Shown here one piece after another: positions 37,750-46,966 of a stretch of DNA of 64,000 bases. This DNA comes from Psychrobacter immobilis. Its GTDB lineage: Bacteria > Pseudomonadota > Gammaproteobacteria > Pseudomonadales > Moraxellaceae. The number at the start of each line of letters is the position of its first letter. Position 1 is the first letter of the stretch. Made by a program: the position numbers and the translations under genes. The stretch is taken from the NCBI RefSeq assembly GCF_904846225.1, contig NZ_CAJGZJ010000004.1:1-64000 (forward strand), written 5' to 3'. The notes below the pieces were generated by a model. It made no database searches. It had not been told where the DNA came from and saw nothing but the letters and a program-made list of their open reading frames with translations.

Positions 37750-39051
37750 TTAAAACTTTGGACTCACCACCAACACATTGTCCAAGCCTTGCCACAGATC
37801 ATCCACGCTATCTGCTGATGTCTCCACACACAACACAATCAAATCCCATTTATTAGGTTCAACATTATAAGCAAAATTGGTCATACCAAGCCCATAATTA
37901 TCACTAAAGCTCAACACAGTCGTAATCGCTCCACCAAGCGCGATCGGCGAGCGTGTCAAAGCGCTAAAGTTAACCGTAGAAATATTTTCAGAAGCCTGTT
38001 GCTCGGATTGTGTCTCAAGCCATTCTGCTAATAAGAATGGCAACCAAACAAATTCATTACTACCTAACACTAAAATTCTTTTTGGCAACTGAGTAACGTC
38101 AAAACTTTCTTGACCATTAAAGCCTACAAATGCTTTCTGAAATCTCAAAAGATAATGATCGAAACCCTCTATGCTATCCAGCGTTGGAAAACGTCCCCAA
38201 TTACTGGTATTACCTAGCGCCTGACTGCCAGCCTCAGTCGTGTCAACCGATGGCATGGTAATGGGTTCGGGGTTGGGAGCGTCTGTCCATTGCCAAGCGC
38301 CAGACAGTAAATGATGACGATGAAAATCAATACCAGTTAAGCGGGCAGCCATGCGCTCAGGCTTAGCGCGCTCTGTCTGCTGATTTGCATTTTCTTGATC
38401 TAATGACCAATCAACCAACGTGGTTAGATGTACTTGCTCTAATTGTGTGAGGCCCGCATTGCGTATCGCCGTCACGACATTGACGCAAGTGTTGCCTGTT
38501 GAGGCTTCATCATCGACCATAATCAGGGTTTTGCTGGACAGTAATTGCGCTTGAGTGAATTGATCCGCGCTTTGATAAATCAAATGCTGGCTAGCATGAC
38601 TGTGGTCTTCGCTAAAAGTGGTCAATAAAGCGTTGCTGCTTTTGGCATCATTGTCGTCGTGTTGCGCATGACGAGTGGAGTTCAGTAGTAGCGCATTCGG
38701 ATAGCGCGTTTGTAGCGCTTGATGCACGCCCGCTGATAAGCCAACCGCCGTTTCTGCCATACCAATAACCAAAATGGGTTCAGGTAAATCACTAGGCACT
38801 AAGTTTGCCAAATCAGTAAAAGCATGACGCATCGTGTGAGGTGCGACTGGAATATGACGACCGAGCACTTTTGAGACGAATAAAAATGCCCGTTTCGGAT
38901 TAATGCGCTGTGCAAACCCAAGCAAATCCTCTAATTGATAACTGTCGCTTGGTTCCAAGTTATTTTTATTAGTTGCTGAATTGGTTTGATAGGTCAGATC
39001 GAGCGTACCGCGAGGCAGAGTAATGGTTGTACTGTGTTGCTTGTTTGACAT
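37750..39051 (-). CDS. Phosphoribosyltransferase with TRSP domain (Ter-associated)
   Basis: 433 residues, two domains. The N-terminal orotate-PRTase-like domain has V-D-D-E-A-S-T-G-N-T (179-188), the PRPP-binding loop, and G-M-A-E-T-A-V-G-L (97-105). The C-terminal domain contains T-R-S-P at residues 366-369, the tetrad that names the TRSP domain. The pair is diagnostic of Ter-linked metabolite operons. AAGGA precedes the ATG. Predicted to form or cleave an N-glycosidic bond between a base and phosphoribose; substrate unknown. Confidence 0.88.
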   Translation of the reverse strand: MSNKQHSTTITLPRGTLDLTYQTNSATNKNNLEPSDSYQLEDLLGFAQRINPKRAFLFVSKVLGRHIPVAPHTMRHAFTDLANLVPSDLPEPILVIGMAETAVGLSAGVHQALQTRYPNALLLNSTRHAQHDDNDAKSSNALLTTFSEDHSHASQHLIYQSADQFTQAQLLSSKTLIMVDDEASTGNTCVNVVTAIRNAGLTQLEQVHLTTLVDWSLDQENANQQTERAKPERMAARLTGIDFHRHHLLSGAWQWTDAPNPEPITMPSVDTTEAGSQALGNTSNWGRFPTLDSIEGFDHYLLRFQKAFVGFNGQESFDVTQLPKRILVLGSNEFVWLPFLLAEWLETQSEQQASENISTVNFSALTRSPIALGGAITTVLSFSDNYGLGMTNFAYNVEPNKWDLIVLCVETSADSVDDLWQGLDNVLVVSPKF

Positions 39052-39095
39052 TCATATTCCTTGACACTTTTGATTTCATATAATGAGCAGTTTTC

Positions 39096-40325
39096 TTAAC
39101 CCTGACATCCTACCAGCCAGAGCGCCGCGCGGCTTTGTTTGCTCAACTGCGGTGTGGTCAGAGGTGCTGCTTTGGCATTTGACGAATCTGATAAATTGTC
39201 TAAGCCAATGCCAGCGCTTGCCAGTAGGGCAGATAATAACTGAAATTTCACAGCATAGTTCATGTTTTGTGCATGCTCATGAACCAAACTTGACGCCACC
39301 ATACCGATTACTTCGCCAGTCGGCAACAATAAAGGGCTGCCACTAGAGCCGGGCTGGATGGGAGCCGTGAATTGCATATAACGGATATCATCGCCAAACC
39401 CTGTCAGACCGGAGATACAACCTTGTGTGACTTGTAGTTGGCTGCTCAAGCCTGATAATGGAAATCCCAGCGTTGTGATGGTCTCGCCCAAAATATCAGA
39501 ACATTGCTGCGCTAACGGCAAATAGCATGGCAGAGGGTCACTCACTCTAATAATGGCCGAATCGCTACCGATATCGCTGAGCACGACTTGCGCTTCACGG
39601 TCAGGCTGACCTTGCTGCCGCACACCAATCATTGCCGCCGATTCAATGACATGATAGCAAGTCAGTAGGTGATATGGGTCAATGGCAAAAGCAGTTCCTG
39701 TCCAGGTCTCACCTGATTGTACTTGTCGAGGTGGACGCGCGTCACTGTTGGGCTGACGTTGCTGTTGCTGCGCCTCTTGAATGAGCGCATGGGTTGTTGG
39801 CGGACGGATATCAAGACTGACTTGCACTCGTTGCTCTAGGCTTGCCAATCCTTGAGTGGAGCTTTCACCAAGCGCACGACATTTAAACTGACCATTGCGC
39901 TGGTAGATCTCCAATACAATCGCCGCTTTGATATGACGCTCATTTGCGGTGAAATCATATTTAATCGCGCCATTATTCAGCGTCAGACTGACAGTGTTTA
40001 GCTCAACCGCTGGCAAGTTCAAGGTTGGCTCGTGATAAACATACGCAATCAGTTGTAAAAAACTAACCCCTTGTGTATCAAATAACTTGGGTAAATCCAA
40101 TTGCCAACTACTTGGATTATCCGCATTATCTACGGCTGCCCAATCCTTAGGTTCATGAAGATAGGCAGGACTACAAGCTGCTTTACGGTGCTGATCTAAA
40201 GGCAACCATATCAGTCCCAGTTGTTGACCAAATTTAAGTGGTTGTGTCGTAGAAAAGGCGACTGAACACTCGGATTGTGCGATAACCGTATTTGCCCCTA
40301 ACACTAACGTGGTTTGTGTTGTCAT
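39096..40325 (-). CDS. TerD-domain protein fused to a trypsin-like serine protease
   Basis: 409 residues from ATG 40325 (GAGAGG six bases upstream). Residues 5-170 form a TerD-like domain: L-V-L-G-A-N-T at the start and Y-Q-R-N-G-Q-F-K-C-R-A-L-G-E at the end, matching TerD/TerA, though the acidic calcium loop is poor. A Gln-rich linker (185-205) leads to a chymotrypsin-fold protease with a complete triad: His225 (T-C-Y-H-V), Asp255 (G-S-D-S-A), Ser328 (P-G-S-S-G-S-P). No signal peptide, so probably cytosolic. It is followed by the PRTase gene after 44 bp and preceded by 7-bp tandem repeats. Confidence 0.85.
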   Translation of the reverse strand: MTTQTTLVLGANTVIAQSECSVAFSTTQPLKFGQQLGLIWLPLDQHRKAACSPAYLHEPKDWAAVDNADNPSSWQLDLPKLFDTQGVSFLQLIAYVYHEPTLNLPAVELNTVSLTLNNGAIKYDFTANERHIKAAIVLEIYQRNGQFKCRALGESSTQGLASLEQRVQVSLDIRPPTTHALIQEAQQQQRQPNSDARPPRQVQSGETWTGTAFAIDPYHLLTCYHVIESAAMIGVRQQGQPDREAQVVLSDIGSDSAIIRVSDPLPCYLPLAQQCSDILGETITTLGFPLSGLSSQLQVTQGCISGLTGFGDDIRYMQFTAPIQPGSSGSPLLLPTGEVIGMVASSLVHEHAQNMNYAVKFQLLSALLASAGIGLDNLSDSSNAKAAPLTTPQLSKQSRAALWLVGCQG

Positions 40326-40356
40326 CAATCGCCTCTCATTGAATGTACATTCAGTA

Positions 40357-40394
40357 ATTATCAATTATCAATTATCAATTATCAATTATCAATT
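40357..40394. repeat. Heptanucleotide tandem repeat upstream of the TerD-protease gene
   Basis: Five perfect copies of ATTATCA plus three bases (minus strand TGATAAT). It lies 31 bp upstream of the TerD-protease start codon, in the 133-bp gap after the ATP-grasp gene. Each unit on the minus strand contains TTGATA, a -35-like hexamer. Such repeats vary in copy number by slipped-strand mispairing. Confidence 0.95.
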
Positions 40395-40458
40395 CTTTGG
40401 TGTCTGTCCGCTCTTTAATGTGGTTTGCTTTGAAGCTACTTGTTTCGAGATCGACTAT

Positions 40459-41610
40459 TTATTCAATAGCATTTTCTTCAATTTTCACACCGACCATAAT
40501 TGAACGTACTTGGCAGGGTGTTATCTGCTGCGCAATATCTGCCAGCTTTGGTTTATCCGTCAGGCCTAACCAATAAGCGAAGCCAACTTGCGTTAAGTCT
40601 ACACCACTATGAGTCGTGTAACCAATGCCACCAGACGGGCGGCTATTAATCTCAAGAACACGGTGCTGGCCATTATCATCGGCTTTGGTTTGTACACTGA
40701 CGATGCCGTCACAGCCAAATGCTTTAATCAATGGAATAACGACATCCATGACCGATTGCTCGTAACCAATATGCTGGATTTTTCCGGTTTTATAGCGAGT
40801 GATTGCGGCTAAAACTTCACCATATTCGCACACCACGTCGATAGAGTATTCTTGCCCAGATAAATAAGGCATTAACAGCATTGGGATAGGGCGCGTGTGT
40901 ATCATCAAACTGTTTGCATAAGCATTGATAAACTGAGCTGTATTGATTCTTTTTTCTTCGGTAAAGTATAAATGCTCAAAGCTATCATATTGCTCATCCG
41001 CCGCTTTTTCCGAATCAAGTTGCCAAAATCCCTGCGCAAAAATACCAGTGACAGGTTTGACACATAAGGGCTGATGACCGTGTTCGGCAAGTAAAGCCTC
41101 AAGCTCTGCAACCGTGTCAAAGCGCCATGCATCGGCGACGGGAATATTATGCTGGTGACACTGTTGCATGAAAGCAAATTTATCATCGATTGACTCTAAA
41201 GCTGCGACGCTGGTCGCTCCTGTTAACAGACGAATACCGGCAGCGTTAAATGCCTCACGGTGTGCTTCGTATGTGATGCCGTTGCGTCCAGTCAGTAATA
41301 CTTTAACATTGTTCTGCTGCGCTTTTTCTAAAACAAATTGCCAGCGTGGTATAAATGGCGCTACGGGTTCAAGCGCTGCTTGCTCATCGCTGTCTACGGT
41401 GATTTTAGACGGCTCATAATAGACATTATCGGCGAACTCAAAAATCTCAGGTCTATCGTGGCGGTGTGAGGCAATGATATTAAATGGTGTATCAGATTGG
41501 GCTTTTAAGGCTTGTAGGCTGGCTAACATATCGCGCTGGCTGGCTTGACCTTCAGCTAGCCAAGCGGCTGTTGACGTCAAAGAAAGTGTATCGTTAGCAG
41601 GGTTATCCAT
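40459..41610 (-). CDS. ATP-grasp domain protein (Ter-associated ligase)
   Basis: 383 residues. N-terminal Rossmann-like half, then the ATP-grasp core: L-C-V-K-P-V-T-G-I-F binds ATP phosphates, L-M-P-Y-L-S-G-Q-E-Y-S-I-D-V-V is the conserved E/D stretch, and R-V-L-E-I-N-S-R-P-S-G-G-I is the metal-binding E-x-N-x-R motif. Ligases of this branch join a carboxylate to an amine and sit with PRTases, HAD and CitE proteins in Ter operons. AGAGAG precedes the ATG. It is transcribed toward the TerD-protease gene and divergently from terA. Confidence 0.87.
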   Translation of the reverse strand: MDNPANDTLSLTSTAAWLAEGQASQRDMLASLQALKAQSDTPFNIIASHRHDRPEIFEFADNVYYEPSKITVDSDEQAALEPVAPFIPRWQFVLEKAQQNNVKVLLTGRNGITYEAHREAFNAAGIRLLTGATSVAALESIDDKFAFMQQCHQHNIPVADAWRFDTVAELEALLAEHGHQPLCVKPVTGIFAQGFWQLDSEKAADEQYDSFEHLYFTEEKRINTAQFINAYANSLMIHTRPIPMLLMPYLSGQEYSIDVVCEYGEVLAAITRYKTGKIQHIGYEQSVMDVVIPLIKAFGCDGIVSVQTKADDNGQHRVLEINSRPSGGIGYTTHSGVDLTQVGFAYWLGLTDKPKLADIAQQITPCQVRSIMVGVKIEENAIE

Positions 41611-41958
41611 AGTGCTCTCTTGTTATAAGTTTTAGATAGAATGGGATAACTCAGTGTCGTCATCACAACGCTATTAGTCATATAGATAAGACCTAGATAT
41701 GGCTCAGCGAGATTAAAAAACTGGCCTCTATAAATAAGTCCCTATACTGCTGATAGCAGAGACTATTATATACAAATGCTAGGCGTTATAAACATTCCCA
41801 ACAAAATAGCCTTAAGTATTTTTGAGATCATTATTTGATTGTTTTTAATGGTTTACCGAATATCAATGTGGATTAAAACAAAGACACATCCGTGCTACTA
41901 TGTGACGATAATTGCATAATAAACACAACGACATAATAAATCATTTAAAGGACATATG
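41611..41958. other. Divergent promoter region between the ATP-grasp gene and terA
   Basis: About 350 bp, AT-rich, no gene. Contains an imperfect hairpin around 41735-41768 (CTGCT GAT AGCAG at its tip, AGTC/GACT at its base). It presumably carries promoters for both halves of the Ter locus, so shared regulation is plausible. No known operator recognised. Confidence 0.4.
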
Positions 41959-43251
41959 ATGAGCCAAATCCAACCTCAAAAACTGATTGCAGGTGCCAAT
42001 GCGCCATTACCAACTGACAGCATTAGCATTCGTATTTTAAGCCAAAGCGCGATTGATTGTGCCGCTTATCGCCTGACGACTGATGGTAAAGTGCGCGGTG
42101 ATGGCGATATGATATTTTATGGACAAACACGTAGCGATGATGGCAGTGTCAGTTTTCGTGGTCACGATAGTGATGGCTTCTTTGATATCAATTTATCCGC
42201 ACAGCCTGCGAGCATCGAGAAAATAGCACTGGCGTTTTCTAGTGCGCAAACGCTGGCTCAAGTCGGTGATGTGGATATCCAAGTATTGCAAGGTGGCCAA
42301 GTTCTGATGACTTGTCAGCTCAGTAGCACTGGACGTAATGAAAAAGCGATTATTTTGGCTGAATGCTATCGCAGGCAGGGCAGTTGGAAGTTTCGCTTTA
42401 TTGCCCAAGGCTTTGAAGGCGGCTTAAAACCTTTGTCCGAGCACTTCGGTGTTGAAATTGCTGATGAAGCACCAGTTCAAAATCAAGGTCAAAACCAGTC
42501 ACAGAACCAAGCACAGAATCAGTCGCAACCTATTAATACACAGCGTCCGATCAATACACAAAAAGCGGGTAATGCCTCTCAAACCAGTACGCCACCACCG
42601 ATTCCAGCCAGTCCCTCAATCAATTTAAGCAAAATCACCTTAACCAAAAACCAATCTAGCATCAATCTCAAAAAACGCGATGACTTTGGTAAAATCTCCG
42701 TCAATCTAAACTGGAACCAGCGTCCAGATATGGATAAGCAAGCGCCCAAAAAAGGATTGTTAGGCGATCTGTTTAAACAGCATAAATCAGGCGGGATTGA
42801 TCTTGATGTTGGCGCGATGATTCACTTAAAAAATGGTGAAAAAACCTTAATTCAAGCGCTCGGTAATCGCTTTGGTAGTTTGCAATCAGCGCCTTACGTT
42901 TTATTACGTGCTGATGATAGAACGGGTCAGGTCAGCGGTGGCGAATGGCTCGATATCAATGGCCAGCAGTGGTCACAGATTGAGGAAGTATTTATCTTTG
43001 CCTTTATCTACGAAGGTGCGCCAAATTGGGCGCAAACCGATGGGGTAGTGACCATTCATGTGCCGGAGCAACCACCAATTGAAACGCGTCTGACGGAAGG
43101 GACTGGCAATCTACCAATGTGTGCCATTGCACGTTTGGTAAATCAGCAGGGCAGTATCAATGTTGAGCGTATCAACCAATACTTTAAAGGACATCAAGAA
43201 ATGGATAAAGCCTTTAACTGGGGCTTTAGTTGGAAGCGTGGCAGTAAGTAA
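41959..43251 (+). CDS. terA: Tellurium resistance protein TerA (TerD domain + TerA C-terminal domain)
   Basis: 430 residues. The first ATG (41956) is only 3 bases from AAGGA; the next one at 41959 has the correct spacing. Residues 5-167 are a TerD-like domain (G-A-N-A-P-L-P, D-M-I-F-Y-G-Q, K-F-R-F-I-A-Q-G-F). An Asn/Gln-rich linker (173-203) contains repeated N-Q units, and a Pro/Ser stretch leads into the C-terminal domain (220-430) with F-N-W-G-F-S-W-K-R-G near the end. The only plus-strand gene of the Ter locus. Role in the Ter complex: structural or calcium-binding, not proven. Confidence 0.88.
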   Translation: MSQIQPQKLIAGANAPLPTDSISIRILSQSAIDCAAYRLTTDGKVRGDGDMIFYGQTRSDDGSVSFRGHDSDGFFDINLSAQPASIEKIALAFSSAQTLAQVGDVDIQVLQGGQVLMTCQLSSTGRNEKAIILAECYRRQGSWKFRFIAQGFEGGLKPLSEHFGVEIADEAPVQNQGQNQSQNQAQNQSQPINTQRPINTQKAGNASQTSTPPPIPASPSINLSKITLTKNQSSINLKKRDDFGKISVNLNWNQRPDMDKQAPKKGLLGDLFKQHKSGGIDLDVGAMIHLKNGEKTLIQALGNRFGSLQSAPYVLLRADDRTGQVSGGEWLDINGQQWSQIEEVFIFAFIYEGAPNWAQTDGVVTIHVPEQPPIETRLTEGTGNLPMCAIARLVNQQGSINVERINQYFKGHQEMDKAFNWGFSWKRGSK

Positions 43252-43269
43252 TAGATCATATTATAATTT

Positions 43270-43312
43270 AAAAAATCAGCCCTTCTATTCATAATAGAGG
43301 GGCTGATTTTTT
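43270..43312. terminator. Bidirectional rho-independent terminator
   Basis: AAAAAATCAGCCC-type arm pairs with GGGGCTGATTTTTT; total stem near 18 bp. Between convergent terA and terZ. Confidence 0.92.
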
Positions 43313-43344
43313 GTATAACTATAAGCAATCTTCAATAAAAATGC

Positions 43345-43953
43345 TTAAGCATGCGGTGTAAGAGCAGGCATCAAGTCATGGAAAGTACGACCTGAAGCGG
43401 TTTCGCCAATTGCATGCATTTTCCATTCATTATTATGACGATAAACTTTTGCCATAATCATCGCTGTATGACCACCTTGCGCTGATAGATTGTAGCGGGC
43501 AACCTCGCTATTGTTGTTGGCATTAACGATACGGCAAAACGCATTTTCTACCGTTTCAAACGTCTGCCCAGTAAAGCTATTGACGGTGAATACGAGCGAC
43601 ACAACATTGGCAGGTATTTTAGATAAATCAACGTTGATGACTTCATCGTCGCCATCACCGTCACCAGTGCGGTTATCACCTGTATGAACGATGCTGCCAT
43701 CTTTTGATGTAAGCTGACTGAACCAAATGGCATCGACGGCTTGTTTATTGCTATCAAACATAATGCATGAGGCATCTAAATCGATAGAATCACCGCCACT
43801 GCCGCCACCGAACAATTTGCCTAAGAAGCCACCTTTTTTATCTTGTGGACCTTGAAACACATCCCAACCCAGACCCAATTTTACTTGCGTGAGATCGCCG
43901 CCAGCTTCTTTGCTAAGCGATATTTTCTGACCTTTTTGTAAGCTAATTGCCAT
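43345..43953 (-). CDS. terZ: TerZ-like TerD-family protein
   Basis: 202 residues. TerD domain with the TerZ-specific insertion of Gly-rich sequence (K-K-G-G-F-L-G-K-L-F-G-G-G, about 41-53), then S-I-D-L-D-A-S-C, the calcium-binding [15 protein letters not shown] loop, and V-N-S-F-T-G-Q-T-F with N-A-F-C-R-I-V, all as in TerZ. Binds Ca2+ in characterised homologues. AAGGAT precedes the ATG. The AIM24 gene lies 82 bp upstream. Confidence 0.9.
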   Translation of the reverse strand: MAISLQKGQKISLSKEAGGDLTQVKLGLGWDVFQGPQDKKGGFLGKLFGGGSGGDSIDLDASCIMFDSNKQAVDAIWFSQLTSKDGSIVHTGDNRTGDGDGDDEVINVDLSKIPANVVSLVFTVNSFTGQTFETVENAFCRIVNANNNSEVARYNLSAQGGHTAMIMAKVYRHNNEWKMHAIGETASGRTFHDLMPALTPHA

Positions 43954-44035
43954 GTGATAATCCTTATAATAATTGAGAAAAAAACGCTGAGTAACCTTAG
44001 TTTTTACAAAATACTGTCGTTTTTACAAAAAAAAT

Positions 44036-44788
44036 TTATAAAATATTATTCAAAAAACCACCATTGCCACCGCGTCCACCTGAGCTAGTACCCAAGATAC
44101 TCTGTAACCAGCCTTGGTAGCTGTCTCGATTGCGCGAACAGATAATAACTTTACCTGTACCTGAGAAATTCAATACCATACCTTCGCCACTGGTGACCGA
44201 ATTGATGATATTGCTCATAATGCCTTTTTTCTTACTGGTCGAAACCGACAACTTATAATCAAGATTTGAATCCCAGCACACCACATGACCATTATCGATA
44301 ATAACGTCTTTGTTAGGTGTCACATCAATCTCAAAAAGTGATCCGAAACCCGATACCACTACTTGGCCTTGACCTTGTGTCTGCATGACCATGAATCCGC
44401 CCGTATCACCAAACACTGCGCCACCTAAGTTGCGCTGAATACTGGCTCTGATATCGACACCCATTTGCGCTGCGACAAAGGCACCATCACTCAATGTATA
44501 TTGCTGTGCACCGACATCAATGATTTGCATATCACCATCGAGCGTCGGCGCAAGTAAGCAATCGCCTTCACCGTTGACAGCTTCAATCTGCTGTTGAAAT
44601 AAGGATTCATCATTCGCAAAGCGGCGCATCAGTGATTGCATTAAGCCGCCTTGCAGCTTACCTTTCAGCTCAAGATTGGATTCCATCATTACCATTGCAT
44701 TGGCTTCACAATAGATTGAATCGCCTTTTTTAAGATTACAATGCAAAAAAGGTTCAATAGTACCGATTAAGCTAAACGTTGCGGCCAT
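44036..44788 (-). CDS. AIM24 / TIGR00266 family protein
   Basis: 250 residues, beta-rich TRAP-like fold (the AIM24 family, named for a yeast mitochondrial protein). Recognised from L-K-K-G-D-S-I-Y-C-E-A-N-A-M-V near the start, G-D-T-G-G-F-M-V-M-Q in the middle, the run G-S-L-F-E-I-D-V and N-G-H-V-V-C-W-D, and the Gly-rich tail. Cytosolic; biochemical function unknown. AIM24 proteins recur in Ter operons. Confidence 0.85.
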   Translation of the reverse strand: MAATFSLIGTIEPFLHCNLKKGDSIYCEANAMVMMESNLELKGKLQGGLMQSLMRRFANDESLFQQQIEAVNGEGDCLLAPTLDGDMQIIDVGAQQYTLSDGAFVAAQMGVDIRASIQRNLGGAVFGDTGGFMVMQTQGQGQVVVSGFGSLFEIDVTPNKDVIIDNGHVVCWDSNLDYKLSVSTSKKKGIMSNIINSVTSGEGMVLNFSGTGKVIICSRNRDSYQGWLQSILGTSSGGRGGNGGFLNNIL

Positions 44789-44889
44789 GAGGTGTGAATC
44801 CTTATTTTAATGCTTTGAAATATGCTTTTTAATTTAATAAATACTGTTCTGATATAAAGTTTTTTTATTTTGGGAAATCTATTAAATTT

Positions 44890-44930
44890 AAAGCCATCAA
44901 ATGCTTAAAAAAGGCACACTTGATGGCTTA
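44890..44930 (-). terminator. Possible terminator after terE
   Basis: AAGCCATCAAATG / CACTTGATGGCTT stem with a weak T-rich tail on the minus strand, 70 bp after the terE stop codon and before the AIM24 gene. Confidence 0.55.
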
Positions 44931-44996
44931 TATCGAGCGCAACTAACAGTCTAATTGCGCTAATTAAAGTCGTAAGAGATTAAAGAAATTTTATCT

Positions 44997-45572
44997 TTAA
45001 ACGTTTACGCCATAAGAGGCAGCTAATGGTCCAAGACCACCACTGAATCCTTGACCAACGGCACGGAATTTCCAGTCGCCGCTGTGACGATACAATTCAC
45101 CAAAGACCATGGCAGTCTCAGTGCTACCGTCTTCTGATAGGTCATAACGAGCGATTTCAGAATCGCCGTTATCATTAACGACACGGATATAAGCATCACC
45201 AACTTGACCAAAGTTTTGGTTACGACCTTGACCTTCATAAATGATAGCGCAGATTGCTACTTTATTAACATCAGCTGGAATACTAGCAAGATTGATTTTG
45301 ATTTTTTCATCATCGCCATCACCTTCGCCAGTACGGTTATCGCCAGTATGCTCAACCGCGCCATTGTCTGATTTTAGATTGTTAAAGAAAATGAAATCTT
45401 GATCATTACGAACTTTACCAGCTTCATTGACCAAAAAACCAATCGCATCTAAGTCAAACTCTTGACCGTCAGTAGCACGTGGATCCCAACCAAGACCGAC
45501 CGTAATGTTGGTTAAACCAGGCGCTTCTTTTGATAAGTTTACGTTGCCGCCTTTCGTTAAGCTAATAGCCAT
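44997..45572 (-). CDS. terE: TerE-like TerD-family calcium-binding protein
   Basis: 191 residues from ATG 45572 (AAGGAT upstream); the open frame starts 21 codons earlier without a site. [15 protein letters not shown] is the classical start. E-F-D-L-D-A, the calcium loop [22 protein letters not shown] and [19 protein letters not shown] are all present. Ending A-S-Y-G-V-N-V is closer to TerE than to TerD. The 313 bp between it and glsA hold no gene that I can see. Confidence 0.9.
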   Translation of the reverse strand: MAISLTKGGNVNLSKEAPGLTNITVGLGWDPRATDGQEFDLDAIGFLVNEAGKVRNDQDFIFFNNLKSDNGAVEHTGDNRTGEGDGDDEKIKINLASIPADVNKVAICAIIYEGQGRNQNFGQVGDAYIRVVNDNGDSEIARYDLSEDGSTETAMVFGELYRHSGDWKFRAVGQGFSGGLGPLAASYGVNV

Positions 45573-45885
45573 ACAGATATCCTTTAGATTAATAATTAAG
45601 TGGACTAGGTTATTGAAAAAATAAAAATTATGCATCTATTGTGTTGTGAGCATAAAAGGCAAACAAATCTACCTTTATGCCACGTATTGCATATCATTAC
45701 GTTTTACTATACTAAGCGTTTGCTCACTAAGCAAGGCGTATTTTGTGTGATTACGATATGATTACTAAGAGTTATAATAACTCTATATATCTGAGACTTT
45801 TTAACAATCCTAACAACACTGGTTAAGATATTGTTATCAAAAGCCAATTTCGTTAATACACCATGCCCTAGTCGAAAGACAGCTT

Positions 45886-46806
45886 TTAATTAGCAAAAAC
45901 GGACCAGCCTGTTTTTTGGACAAGCATCTCTAATGCTTTTAATCCAAGTTTGGAGTTCCCGACATGATCGAGACCTGGCGACCATACAGCGATAGATCCT
46001 TTACCTGGCGCTACCGTTAAAATACCACCACCAACCCCGCTTTTACCGGGCAGACCGACACGGTAGGCAAACTCACCAGAACCGTCGTAATGACCGCACA
46101 TCATCATTAACGAATTGATCCGTCGAGATCGCTGTTCATTGATGACCCTCATTCCTGTGTGCTGATTAACGCCATTGGATACGAGAAAGAGACCTGCACG
46201 GGCCAATTGCTGGCAGTTCATCGCAATCGAGCATTGATGAAAATAAACTCCCAATACTTTATCGACATCGTGCTTTAGGCGGCCAAAGGCTTTCATAAAG
46301 TGCGCTAATGCCGCGTTTCGGTCTTTATGCTTCATTTCAGACGCTGCCACTTTATGGTCAAAACGAATCGAATCATCGTCTGCAATAAAGTGCACAAACT
46401 GAAGAATCTCACCCAACGTTTCTTTAGGTTCATGCCCCATCATAATCGCATCCACTACCGCAATCGCACCAGCATTGATAAAGGGATTACGTGGTCGGCC
46501 GGATTCATGCTCTAGTATCGTGATTGAGTTAAAAGGATCGCCGGATGGTTCACGACCAACGTGTGTCCAAAGCTCATTACCCAACTTGCCAAGGCCGATG
46601 GTTAAGGTAAATACCTTAGAGATACTTTGAATCGAGAATAGGGTACTTGCATCACCTGCTGAATATACCTGCCCGTCAGGTGTTGCTACTGCAATACCAA
46701 ACTGGTTTGGGTCTACATGGGCCAGTTGCGGGATATAATCCGCCACTTTGCCACGATCGGTTTCGAGTGCCATCTCTGCGGCAATATCATCAAGAATCTG
46801 TTGCAT
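45886..46806 (-). CDS. glsA: Glutaminase A
   Basis: 306 residues, beta-lactamase-like serine hydrolase that converts glutamine to glutamate and ammonia. The catalytic S-x-x-K is S-I-S-K (Ser61, Lys64), with [11 protein letters not shown] and G-V-N-Q-H-T-G around the active site, and [10 protein letters not shown] near the end. Length standard. It lies inside the Ter locus between terE and the TerC-type gene, same strand. Ammonia from glutaminase aids acid resistance in E. coli; a link to Ter stress is inference. Confidence 0.95.
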   Translation of the reverse strand: MQQILDDIAAEMALETDRGKVADYIPQLAHVDPNQFGIAVATPDGQVYSAGDASTLFSIQSISKVFTLTIGLGKLGNELWTHVGREPSGDPFNSITILEHESGRPRNPFINAGAIAVVDAIMMGHEPKETLGEILQFVHFIADDDSIRFDHKVAASEMKHKDRNAALAHFMKAFGRLKHDVDKVLGVYFHQCSIAMNCQQLARAGLFLVSNGVNQHTGMRVINEQRSRRINSLMMMCGHYDGSGEFAYRVGLPGKSGVGGGILTVAPGKGSIAVWSPGLDHVGNSKLGLKALEMLVQKTGWSVFAN

Positions 46807-46898
46807 ATAGTTAAGTAAGCTTATTTTTATTAAGGGGTTGAAGGAGTGGAATTTTAACTGAATAAGCGCAATGTTTGTAAATTATTGCCTTAAGGCGT

Positions 46899-46934
46899 AA
46901 AAAAGCAGGTCACACCTGATGGTATGACCTGCTT
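46899..46934 (-). terminator. Terminator of the DUF475/TerC gene
   Basis: AAGCAGGTCA / TGACCTGCTT 10-bp stem, followed on the minus strand by a T-tract; 32 bp after the stop codon. Confidence 0.88.
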
Positions 46935-46966
46935 AGATACATAAAATATTGTACTAGCGATACGTC

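Noticed and set aside
45573-45885. Possible small gene between terE and glsA
   Set aside because: No frame with a start, ribosome-binding site and plausible composition; only AT-rich sequence seen.
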